A stretch of DNA of 64,000 nucleotides from positions 172,508-236,507 of the forward strand of contig JAAEYW010000004.1 in NCBI GenBank assembly GCA_018223185.1, given 5' to 3'. Shown here piece after piece: positions 35,825 through 48,700 of the stretch. The notes beneath the pieces were generated by a model, which saw only the letters and a program-made list of their open reading frames with translations, searched no databases and was not told the origin of the DNA. Positions within the stretch are counted from its first letter, which is position 1. Every line of letters starts with the position of its first letter. The position numbers and the translations under genes were made by a program. The stretch is from Oceanospirillales bacterium (GTDB lineage Bacteria > Pseudomonadota > Gammaproteobacteria > Pseudomonadales > Balneatricaceae).

Positions 35825-36600
35825 TCAGCCGGGAGTTCGCCGCTATGTACAGGTTTATTGGGCTGGTGCTGATTCTTGTGTCAGCCCTTAGTGCTAGTCC
35901 GACCCTGATGGCGGATACCTCGCTAACCGCACGTGCGGTAATCACTGCTTTGGATAGGGCAACACTGTCGGGTGAACTGGTGTCCAATGTTGTTGCGCTA
36001 CCGGTTCGAATGGGGGATGCGTTTAAAAAAGGCGAGGCGCTGGTCGAGCTGGATTGTGGCTTTTATAAAGCTCAGCTTAAAAAGAGCAAAGCTGAACTCT
36101 CTCTGGCAGAGACTAAGGTTGATAACGCCAAAAAACTCAATGCCCTTCAATCGATCGGTGAGTTTGATCTGGCGGTGGCAAGAGCCGAATTAGGTCGGGT
36201 TCGAGCGGATTATGAGCTTGCTCAGCTGAACATAAGACGCTGCACGATTACCGCGCCATTTGATGGCAGAGTGGTTGACCTGCTCATTAACGAGTTTGAG
36301 ATGGCGGATCAGCAACCTCTGATAGAGATCGTCGGGACGGAACGATATCAAGCTGACATTGTTGTGCCGGCATCCTGGATAAGCTGGATCACTGAGGGTA
36401 CTGAGTTGCTACTTCACCTGGATGAAACAGGGGTGCAGCTACCTGCTGTAGTAACCCGCCTGAGTCCAGCAGTAGACACGGTGAGTCAGACGCTAAAGCT
36501 GGTCGCAAAGTTCAGTTCGGTCGACGGTGTGGTTGCGGGGATGAGCGCGACAGCCTTGTTTGATTCAACGGCGTTGGAACCCGTTTCTGTTCCTGAGTAG
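35803..36600 (+). CDS. Short HlyD/RND-type periplasmic adaptor protein
   Basis: A 265-residue membrane-fusion (adaptor) protein. An N-terminal secretion signal (GLVLILVSALSASPTLMA) precedes a lipoyl-like domain split around a coiled-coil hairpin: VVALPVRMGDAFKKGEALVE, then a short heptad region (SKAELSLAETKVDNAKKL), then CTITAPFDGRVVDLLINEFE, followed by a beta-barrel domain. It has no long alpha-hairpin, so it is at the short end of the family. ATG 35803 overlaps the TolC-like gene by 22 bp; ATG 35845 is another candidate. It would link an inner-membrane pump to the TolC-like channel. The giant adhesin gene follows after 129 bp. Confidence 0.85.
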   Translation: MRCRTAVISREFAAMYRFIGLVLILVSALSASPTLMADTSLTARAVITALDRATLSGELVSNVVALPVRMGDAFKKGEALVELDCGFYKAQLKKSKAELSLAETKVDNAKKLNALQSIGEFDLAVARAELGRVRADYELAQLNIRRCTITAPFDGRVVDLLINEFEMADQQPLIEIVGTERYQADIVVPASWISWITEGTELLLHLDETGVQLPAVVTRLSPAVDTVSQTLKLVAKFSSVDGVVAGMSATALFDSTALEPVSVPE

Positions 36601-36729
36601 CGCGATTTTTTGAATCAGGTTTGGATGGATTTCAGAGCACTTTTTAATTGGAAAGTGGTTCAGTGTAAAAGTTTAAGAGAGAACCCTATTTGATAAGTAC
36701 ACGGTGGTTCGCTCGTTGAGGTAGAAACA

Positions 36730-39700
36730 ATGGCTGATAAAAATACTGTAAGTAAAAATCGTCGTGTATCACATGCACGTCGTAAGCCTATTATCTCGGC
36801 TCTTGAACCCAGGGTTCTGCTTGATGGTGCGGCGGTTGTCACTGCGGTTGACACGGTGGTAACCGATGTCGATCAACAGGACCTGAATCAGGATACGCTG
36901 ACGACTGATACTCAAAGCATCGCGCTAACCGATAGTCAGGACGCGGTGCAGGCTGACACTCAGGACCCATCTCTGGCAATAGACGAATCAGCTTATGCTC
37001 CAGTCCCTCTGGTGGCCGGCGATATTATACTGATCTCAAACAGCATCCCCGATTATGACAATCTCGCGGCGACTTTTGGTAATGATTTTCAGGTTGTTGC
37101 TATTGATACAGCATCTGATGTCAGGAGTCAGATTGAGGCGATAGCCCCTGTTTCAGGCACTACGCCAAACTACCATGTACTGGCATTAAAAGATTCCGAT
37201 CAGCTTTTGGTCGGTAGCTACAGCTCTTCAACTGATCTGCTTACTGCTTTGGATGCTAACGCGGGTGATCTGGATGCCCTGGCTGAAGTGGTGCTGGTCG
37301 ACAACACACAGTACAACGCGGGCAAACACCTTGTTGTTATTGACGAATCGGTCTCCTTTGCCGATGAGATTATTGCCAACCTGTCGCCTGATTGGCAGGT
37401 GATCCGTATCAACAGCAGTGAGGATGGTCTGGATCAGCTGCTGGATGCTTTGCAGGGGCAGAGCGAGATCGACTCTATTCACCTGTTCAGTCACGGTAGT
37501 GAGGGGCAGATTCAGCTAGGTTCGTTAGTGATCGATAGTGCCAACCTGGCGTCGCTTAGCGATAGGTTAGGTATTTTAGGTAGTTATCTGACGGAATCTG
37601 GCGATATATTGATTTATGGCTGTGATGTAAGCTTGGGCTTTCTTGGTCAGCAGTTTGTTGATGATTTGGCTGTTCTCACCGGCGCAGATATCGCTTCGAG
37701 TGATGACGCTACAGGTGGTGTTCTCTATGGTGGTGACTGGGATCTGGAGTATCTGACCGGCGCGATCGAAACTGACCCGATTCTTGCGTCCAGCTATGAA
37801 GATAGTCTTGGCACCATCACTATGTCGACCGGCCTGGCGAGTGGCTCTGGCACGGTGAATGTCACCCGAAATTCATCGCGCCTATACTGGCAGGCATCCG
37901 GAACTAACTTCCTTTACGATTCAAATTACATCTCTGATCCCTGGGTCGACAACTACAGCGATCAGCAAAACGTACCCTATATAGAAACCCAGTGGCGGCG
38001 ACATACTGTCCACTTCCTCTGGTGGTCCTGGTCATACTCCTATCCGGTATTTATTAATCGGACCGCTTATTTTGGTAGCGGCACTCGCTATGCTACAGAG
38101 GAAGTCGTCCTCGAAGAAGATAGTACCTACAATTTCAGCGTTACCACCAACAACACCTATAAGCTCAATGTGTGGGGCGGCGTCGAAGATCTTGGTACAG
38201 GGCCTTATACCAGTAATGCTGCGCTCTACAAAGGTAGCTTTGACCCAAATGACCCGCTGAAAAACCTAGTTGCCGCTTCCGAAGATGGCTGGCTAACGAG
38301 TACGCAGTATCTCTATCAGGGTGAGCTAGAAAAAGGGACCTATATTGTAGTCACATCTTTCGATGATGGTCAGTTTAATTGGTATCCCGAGAACAACTCC
38401 TTTTGGACAAAATTTAATACTTACGCTCAACAGCTGTGGGGTAACTTCACACTTAAGGTTAACAACCTCAACCAAGCGCCCATGTGGACAACCCGCGACC
38501 TGAGTGTGAATTTGGATGGGGATGGCATTTTGCGTGCTGCGATTCCCTGGAGTCTGAATGGTGATACGACCGTTTATGATCCTGATAGTGATGCATTTAC
38601 ACTCGACGCGAAGCTGGCTAATGGTAGTGATTTACCTTCGTGGCTCAGCTTCAACCCCAACGATCTGAGTTTTACTGGTAACCCACCGGCTAACACCGGT
38701 ACTCTCACCGTCCGCTTGTCAGCCACTGATGGTCAATTGACCTCAATCCGTGACTTTACAATCACCTATACCAACGACAACGATCAACCTGAAGTTGTTG
38801 CAATCCCTGATCAGACCTGGGATGGCGAAAGAGATTTCAGTTACGCACTCCCCGCGGGCACCTTTACTGACGCTGATCCCAGCACAGATTCCTTTGTATA
38901 TAGCGCGACTCTGGGTGACGGTTCGGCCCTACCTGCTTGGCTGAGTATCGATAGCAGTACCGGCGAGCTCAGTGGCAACCCACCAGCTAACTACGATTCG
39001 TTGACCCTGATTGTGACCGCCGATGATGGCTCAGGTCAGGCGAACGCTACACAGAGCAGCACCTTTACACTAAACCTGGTCAATAGCAACGATATCGGTA
39101 CGGTTAGCAGTTTTGAGCGAACCTTTGCCGAGGACAGTACCCATAGTTTCAGAGCCGCCGACTTTGTGCTGACCGATACCGATACGCACGCCAGTGATGG
39201 AACAACCGGTGGTGTCGGTAAAACGATTCAGATGATTCGTATTCTAGCGCTGCCGGAGCAGGGTACTCTGTGGCTCGACGCTAATGGTGATGGCGTTCTG
39301 GACGCTGGCGAGGCGATAGTGGCCAACCAAGAGATCGCCTATGCCGCGCTCAGCCAGTTGCGTTATACACCTAAACAGCACTGGGCCAGTGAGGGTGATG
39401 CTGACATCACCGCCAACAGTGATGATAGCTTCGTTTGGGTCGCATCGGATGGCGTTAATTACTCCAGTAACACGGCCACCACTACGCTAAAAGTAACACT
39501 AAACAATGATGCCCCAGAGTTAGGTTTTTCAGCCGGTACAGCGCTTAGTGTACGTCCGAATACCAACGATCCTCTCAGTACTCCGATATTGATCGATTCC
39601 GGCCTGACCCTGATCGATGCTGATGCTGCCTATACGACCAATGCTAGTTACGACACCATCAAGAGTGTTGTGGTCAGTATTACGGATGGTGTTACCAATG

Positions 39701-42700
39701 GCTTCCAGTCCGGAGATCTGCTGTCGCTGACATCGGCAGGGGCAACGCTTGCGGCCAGCTACGGCATCAGTGTTAGCTACGATACAGCCACAGGCGTTAT
39801 GACCCTTAGTGGAGATGCTACCGCGACACAGTATCAGGAGCTGTTACGTACCCTGGAATTCAGTTCCAGCAATACCGATAACGACCATCTGCGCAGCATC
39901 GATATCACTCTGCGTACCATCGATATCGGATCGCGCAATGTGGCTACCTTTGATGGTGTAGATGACTATATCGACACCCTGCAGGCTTCCCTGCCGATGC
40001 TGATGGATTTTACGGTTTCGGTGTGGGCACGGGCTGATCTCTCCGAGATGACCAGCGGAAATCAATGGACCATGGTGTCGCAGGGTATTCCGGGGGCTGG
40101 TAACAACTTCTTCCTTACTTTGGTGGACAACGGTGACGGAACCCATAATCTTCGTCTGGGTGACGCGTGGATCTATACTGCTGCTCAGGGCTTTTCCGTT
40201 GATGGTGAATGGCACCAGTACACTGTTACCCGCAGTGGCAATAGTGGAACGCTCTACATTGACGGCGTAAAAGTAGCGACCGGTACCATGGCCGAAACAC
40301 TGCCGGGTACGGATTTTCGTATTGGTGAAATCTACCGCAAGAGTGATACCCAGGAGTGGGGCGATCATAAGTGGAACGGTTCTCTGAGCGATGTGCGCAT
40401 CTACGACCGCATCCTCGATCAGGGCGAAATCAATACTTCGCTCGATACCGCGCAGACACTGAACGGTTACGAAGCCAATCTGGTCGCTTGGTATCCGCTG
40501 GCAACCGATTTCAACAACCATGCCGCACAAACCAGCTGGGACCTGGGTCGGGATTTCGATCCAATGAACGGTGACGGTATTGATGGGGCGTGGTCACTTG
40601 GGGTTATCGAGGGGCAGTCCGGCGATACAGTCCCCACATATGGCACTTTCCAGTCGATGACAGGGGAGCAGAGTAAGGTAAATGTTTACGTTGACCAGAT
40701 TGTTATTCAAAACCCTGGGCAGTCCTACGGCAGCAGCGCCGACGGCTGGGGCCAGTTCGTTTTTCCGACAAGCCTGAATGGTGATTTCTGGGCCAATACG
40801 CCAACGGGAGCAGTGCAGGTTTTAGCGGGATGGAGTAATCCAGCTGCTATACAGTTTACGGCTGAGACTTCTGGTGTATACGCCATAGATGCGCGTTTTT
40901 GGGATGCTCACCCCGGTGCCGCGGGCACATCTGCTTCCATATACGAAGTTTACAAGGTCGACAGCTCCGGTAACGGGGTTCTCGTTAGCAACGATAATGA
41001 ACGCATAACCGACGACAACACCGGTGCCATCAAAGAGCGCGCCTCACTTCACCAGATCGTGCTACAGGCCGGGGAAAAGCTGGTTTTTGTTGTCCATCAG
41101 GGGGACGCCAATCAACCGAGTTCCGATGAGATCGCAACCAGTATTCATATCAACCTGCTTGCCACTCAGGTCACCAGCGGTGGTAACAATTACTTCTACA
41201 ACCTAGAGACCGGCCACTATCTTGGGCTAACCAACACGGCGGTTGCCAACTGGGATGAGGCTAAAACCGGTGCCGAGAGCCAGAACTACAACGGCGAGAC
41301 AGGTTACCTGTCCAGTGCCATCGACACCACCAGCCTGCAAATTATGCGTGCCCTGATGCAGGATCAAGCCATCGTCGGTGCTTGGATGGGAGGCTATCAA
41401 CTAGCTGCCGCCACCGATGATGCAACTACGGGGTATGCTGATGGCTGGTTCTGGAACTCGGGTCCAAAAACTGGCACACCCTTTGACGGCAACTGGAGTA
41501 GTGGAGAGCCCAATAACAGTAGCGAGGATTACCTCGGTCTGTTCGCTCCTGACGGCAACATTGATTTCAACAACGCCGGCTACAATGATTTTGCTTACGA
41601 TAACAGCGGCCAAGTGAAAGGTTACTTCGTCGAGTTTGGCGACGCAGCCCTTGACCTGCCCACCGAGCTAACCTCAAACATCAGCATCGACGGCGGCAAC
41701 GCCATGGTGTTCGTCGATGCCAATACGGTCTACAGTGCCAAAACGGGCCACTACTACAAGCTCGATGGTAGCACTGATTTCAGCAACGCTATATCGGCTT
41801 CAGAATCTTCGACTTACAACGATGGCACCACGACATCCAGTGGTTACCTTACACGCATAACCGATGCCGATGAGCTGGCATTAATTTCCCGCTTAACCCA
41901 GAACAACAACAGTAACGGTGTATGGGTTGGGACCAGGAATGTCGATACCAACGGCAACGACAGCATCGACTGGCGCTGGGTAGACAGTGCGGGCAATGTC
42001 TCAAATTTTGACGGCTCACAGTACTACCAGGAAATAATGACCGCGAATGAGCTGCAGGCGGATGGTTGGGTGCGTGTCTCTTATGATGACTTTTCCCATG
42101 GCAATACCGGCTGGCAGACGTTTTTGAACGACAATGGTGAGTTGGGTCGATATGCTTCTTCTCAGGATTGGCTGCTGAAGGACTTTGATCTTAATAATCA
42201 GCAGTCTGTCATTACCTTCAAGTTTAACCGTTACGATTCATGGGATAATGAAAACTTTGAAATCAGGCTTCGCTGGGGGAGTGGCAATAACTATCTCGAT
42301 ATTAGCGAACCGTTCGTGTTTTCGACTCAATACACTACGCCGATCACTGGTACGGCAACCCTCAATGGAAAATCAGTAAATTATACGATTACCCCCATCG
42401 ACAATTACGGCAATTTTGCATATGCAGCGTGGGAGGATCAGAGTTTTGAAATAAAAATTGAGATTCCAGAAAATTTTGCCGATAAACTCTCGTTCTACCA
42501 CCGTTCAACACTGGATTCAGCTGTTGCCGATGAATCTTATTCACTCGATAATTTTAGTGTTTGGCAAAAACCGGAAGACCATGCGGTTGAAGGGTTTGAT
42601 AACGGTGTTTACGGTTGGGTAGACGGCAATAGTGGCGGCACTTTTGCCAGTAACGGTACGGTAAATATTACCGATCCCGCTTTCGGCCAGGCGCTGTGGT

Positions 42701-45700
42701 TTTACGGTGCTCAACCCAGTAAAAACTTCGTTATCAATAATGACGCGACCACAGTAGAGTTTGATTTGTTGGCGCTTGATAGTTGGGATTCTGAAGCTCA
42801 ATTTTCAACCAACGGTGTAGAAGGTTTTGCTACCTGGATCAACAACCAGCAACTGTTCTTTTTTGATCGGGTTGGTGCAACAAATTACAGTTCTGTCGTT
42901 ACAGGTTCTGCGACCATTAATGGCGAAACAGTTACCTATACCATTACGCCGAGTAGCGACTACGGCAACTGGGCCGGAAGTCCAGGGAGCGCCCAAGATC
43001 AGTCGTTCCATGTCAAAATCGACCTGCCGGTAGATTTTGGCCAGGACTTTAACCTGAAACTGTCTGCGACGCTTGATGAAGGCTCTGCCAATGAGTCGGC
43101 TGCGATCGATAACGTTACCGTCTACAAAACAAATATCACCTCCTATGACCAGGTCGATACCTTTGAAAACGGCGATCTCAGTGGTTGGAATGATGCTTCT
43201 GACAATACGGGTGTGTTTGGTGGACTGGTCAATATTGCCGGTTGGGGTGACGCCCTCTCTTTTGCAACACGTGATCCGCAGAAGACCTTTTATATTGATA
43301 ACAAAGCAACCCGGATCGAGTTTGACTTTCTGGCGCTGGATAGCTGGGATAGCGAACACTTCTATACCCAGTTGAATGATGTGACGGTGATCGATTTTGT
43401 TCGCAGTGTGAATGTTGAATATATCGATACGGTCAGCGGTTATGCCACGATTGGTGGAAAAACCGTCACCTACACCCTTACACCCAATGATGATTGGGGC
43501 ACATGGGAAAATAGTAGAAACGCTAATGTTAACGGCTGGGAAAGCCAATCCTTCCATGTGGTGATTGACCTGCCGCAGGATTTTGGTCAATCAGTAGAGC
43601 TGAAATTTCTCACCAATCTAAACGAGGGCGTCAATAACGAATCGGCCGCTATCGACAATGTACGGGTTTATAGCATCGAAAATGCTGGCTGGCTTGACCC
43701 CAATGGTATTTTAACGACCGACGTCAATAGTGTCAGCGAATATGGTGGGCAGCAATTCAACGGTACTTACCAGCGATTGGATGAGTTTGAATCGATTCAG
43801 CTAAGTGAAGGTGGTGTAGGTGCTACCGATGGTTGGAGCGACACCAGCGGTATTGCCAGCGATGGCACCTATATCTACATTTACTACGCCAACTGGAACG
43901 GTGGTGGTATTGGTCACATTCACCGTTTCACCACGGCAGGTGAGTTCGTAGACACCTTCGCCGTCGACATGGGAAGCAATTTTAATAACGATCTGGTCTA
44001 CGCCGACGGATATCTCTACCGTCGTGAGGCTCAGAACACGGCTACCGGTGCAGGCGATGTGCTTTACCGCGTGTCCACCTCTGATTTGACCTCGGTCACG
44101 ACCATTACCGACAGACCCGAATTTCAAAATTCCGACAACTGGCTCTATGGCAACCTGTTTGCCATGCCCGACGGCCGCCTTGGTACAGTCGGTTTTGTCA
44201 ACAATGCCCAAAACTATGTCAATGTTCAATTATTTGCTGTCAGCGGTACGACGCTGACGCTGGATGAAGAGATCAGGGTTTACGACCCAACTGGTTGGCT
44301 GGATACCGGAACCATAGATTCCCATGGTTTTGCCTCCGATGGCAAATACCTATACATCATGCATGCGCCCTCAGGAGGTTATAAGGTTTATGATCTGACC
44401 ACCGGCAATGCTGTTCATGATGGTAGCAGCTCACCACTGACCGGTAATGGCATAGACAATGCCACCTTCCTGACCCGTGATCCGATTACCGGTGACTTTT
44501 ATTGGACCGATATACAGGGCAGCCATATCGGTCATTCACAGTACACCAACTTCGATATCAATTTTACCAATACCGATAACGCCTTTAAGTTTGATGGGGT
44601 TGATGATTATCTCGACCTGGGGAATATCAGTGGTATCAGCGATGCTTACACATTGGAAGCGAATATCTATCTGGATGGTGCCAACACCTGGTCACGTATT
44701 TTTGACCTGGGCAACGGACAACAAAATGACAACATTCTACTGGCTGTTCAGGGAGCAACCGGGGAATTGGTCTTCCAGCAATACAACGGTACGACTGGTG
44801 TTTTAACCGGCAGTGTTAATACTGTTGGCAAGATCCCTCTTGGCCAATGGGTGCATGTTGCTGCTGTCTATGATGGTAATGGCGGAGTCAAACTCTACTT
44901 CAATGGTGTCGAGCAGTTAACTGAAACCACCAGCAATTTCGTGGATCCTGTTGTCACTACTCGCACCAGCAGCTTTGCCGGCAAATCCAACTGGTCTATC
45001 GACCAATATTTCAATGGTCAGCTCACCGAACTGCGCATCTGGAACGATGCACGCACCCAGAGCGAAATTCAGAACAACATGAATGCCAGCCTGGGCGATG
45101 CTGATCTGACCGATGCCAGCCTGCTCGGCTACTGGAACGGCAGCAGTCGCAACACCGATGGTACGGCAACGGACCTGTCAGGAGAGGGACATACCGCCCT
45201 GGAAGTGGGTGCCGGTATCATCCACATGGAACAGTATGAATCACTGAACCTCAAGTTTGCCAATGGAAGTAGTTATGATGATAACGACTGGGATATTCAG
45301 GGACTGGCAACGGATGGCAACAAGATCTATATCTACTACCCCAATGACTCGGGCACCATCATTGAGCATGATATGAATGGCAACCGTTTGGGTGGGACTG
45401 GTGATCATTACCAGATCGATCCAAATGGCTACCTTGGTGGTGTTGAATCAGAAATGGTTTATGTCAACGGTTATATCTATTTTCGTAATAGTAACAACAC
45501 CGATGGTGCCAGCGACGACAAAATTTATCGTTTTTCACTCGCTGATAATACGATATCCCAGGTTACCCTTCCAGCCACTAACGGATTACTCGATGGTCCT
45601 TTCCATTTTGCTGGCTCACTCTTTGCCATGCCCGATGGCAGATTAGGGATACTCAGTACCGTCGACAGCAAAGTACGTCTGTTCGATCTAAGCAGTGATG

Positions 45701-48700
45701 GTTTAAGCCTTAGTTTCAGTGAAGATATCAATCTGAATGAGGACTGGAGCTGGCTGAACAACTACCATGGTGCCACCAGTGATGGGCGTTATCTATACGT
45801 ACTACGTGATCGTGCCGCCGGTGATTGGGACTATCGGGTCTATGATCTGCTGACAGGCAGCTTGGCATTCGATGGCACGCCGTATACTTTTTTTAGAAGT
45901 GGTCTGAATAATTCATCCTACATGGCCTATGACCCGATTTCAGAAAGTATCTATTTTGCTGATTATAATGGTAGTCATATCGCGCGTGCCAGAGCACCCA
46001 TTGCGGCTGATGCAACCCATCAGTATGTAACAGAATATGGTGCTGAGGGTACGACATTGGCGGCACCGCTGCTGACCACAGAAACGAGTATCCTGCCAGA
46101 TAAGTATGTTTCAGCCTCAAGAACTCTAGTGGTACGTGTGGGTAATACAGAGCCTTCAGTTTCGGACTGGGCGGCATCAGTTGACGAGGACCATACGCTC
46201 TCGTTCACTGCCTCTGAGTTTAACAATGCATTCAGCGACCCTGAACTCGATAGCCTCTACAGCATTACCCTGACGTCATTGCCTGATGCCGGAGCAGGGA
46301 CGCTTAAGCTCAGTGGTATCGTTGTTTCTGTCAACGACACCATCGCCAGTGGCGACCTGTCCAAACTGACCTTTGAGCCCGTTGCCGACTATAGCGGCTC
46401 AGTCAGTTTTACCTACACAGCCAGCGACGGTTATTTGAGCTCGGGTACTTCAACCGTTACTTTGACAATCAATGCGTTCAACGACGCGCCAATACTAGAC
46501 GCCACAGCTTCACCAGTGTTAACAGGCATCGATGAGGATATAGCCGACCTGAGCAACACTGGCACAACCGTGGCTGACATTGTGGTGGATAGCTCCATTA
46601 CAGAAGTGGCAAACGATAACAGTGTTGTCGAAGCGATTGCAGTCACCAGTGTCAACAACACCTATGGTGTCTGGCAATACAAGATCGGTGCCGGAAGCTG
46701 GACGAATTTCTCTGACATCACCGGCAGTGATGTTAACCTTGGCAGTGCTGCACTGCTGCTGGACAGTACTGATCTGGTGCGTTTTATACCCAATAGCAAC
46801 TATAACGGCACAGCCAGCTTTACTTTCCGTGCCTGGGATAAAACGTCCGGCAGCGCTGGTGGCACCACCGACCCCTATGCCATCGGTGGCAACACCACCG
46901 TCAGTGCTGCTGAAGCGACTGCTACCCTCAGCATCAACCCAATGAACGATGAGCCATCGACGGCGAATAAAACCATCACTCTGGATGAGGACAGCAGTTA
47001 TACCTTTACTGCAGGCGATTTCGCTTTCAGTGATATAGATAGCGGTGCGGCGTTGAACTCGATCACAGTGACGCTGCTGCCTGCGGCGGGGAGTCTCACC
47101 TGGAATAACGGCAGTAGCGATGTTGCGGTAACCGCGGGGCAGGTGATCAGCAAGGCTGATATCGACGCCGGCAAACTGAAGTTTACACCGGCTGCCGACG
47201 CCTTTGGTTCTGCTTATGCGACCCTGGACTTTACCGTCAGCGACGGTACTGACAGCTCGGTGGCAGCGACGTTAACCTTGGATGTCACCGACACCAACGA
47301 TGCGCCTACCGATATTGCCTGGTTAACCGGTGGCAGTGTCACCGAAAATAGTGAAGCGGGCACTACGGTTGGTAAGCTGACCGGTACCGACCCGAATACG
47401 GGGGATACGCTTCGCTATCAGCGTGTCAGCAACACCAATTTCACGATTTCACCCGATGGTACGGTGAAGGTCTCTGACCTTGCCGCCACACTTGATTATG
47501 AAATAACGCCTACTCAGGTGATGCGCGTTCGGGTAACCGATTCCGGTGGTCTCACCTACGAAGAAGATATCACCATTACCCTGACCGACGTGGTGGAAAG
47601 CGCACCTTCAGTTCAGACAAACTCGATCTATATCACCCCCGGTCAAACCATTCAGGTGACTGAAAGTTACCTTACCGCATCGGATATCCAGCAGACCGAT
47701 GCTGAACTGGTATATACCGTTAAATCCAGTATCAGTGGCGGTACCTTCTTTATCGACAGTAACGGCAACGGATCTCTGGATGAAGGTGAAGAGCTCGGCG
47801 TACCCTCAGACTTCAATCCAGATCTCACCAGTACATTTACCCACCAGGATGTCGTTGATGGCAAGCTGTATTTTAGCAAGGACAGCAGCCAGGACACGGC
47901 GCGCATGTCTCTGGAGCTCAGTGATGGGACTAACAACGTAAATACCACACTGCTGGCAATTGCCAGCAACAGACCGGAGGTATCACCGGTTGATGATCAG
48001 CAGTGGAGCACCAGTGGTGCCCAGTCATTCAGACTACCCGGCAGCAGCTTTACCGATGCCGACCTGGATATTCTGACTCTGACTACCAGCACCTTGCCAT
48101 CCTGGTTGAGTTTTGATGCGGCCACCTGGACGTTCAGCGGCACGCCAACAGGCAGTGAAGCGGTGGATGGCAATTTCATCGACATTACCGTTACGGCTAC
48201 TGATGGCCGAACTGAGGCTGTGAGCGATACTTTCCGTATCATCTTTAACGATACGGTAACCAAACCCTCCGTTGTAACGCCGATTGATAACCAGACCTTT
48301 GATGGTGCCGGCACTCAATCTTACACCTTCGATGCAACCGGCGTGTTCAGCGCTCAGAGCGGTCACCCGATCACGGGCTATACGGCAACGCTTGCAGACG
48401 GCTCGGCCCTGCCGTCATGGCTGATCTTTGATGCAAGTACTCCGTCCAGCAGCAGCCTCAGTGGTAACCCGCCAGCGGATGCCGCACCAGGACCCTACTG
48501 GATTAAATTGACCGCCAATACCGATGCGGGGGGATCTTCCAGCACCCTGTTCAGACTGTCAGTATTTAACTCAAATGATATTCCAACGGCAACGGCTCTC
48601 TTGGATCAGACGATTACAAATGCCGACCCGTACACTTTCACGGTGAACCTGAGCAATTTCAGTGATGGCGACAACGACAGCATTATGCTCAGCGCGCAGG

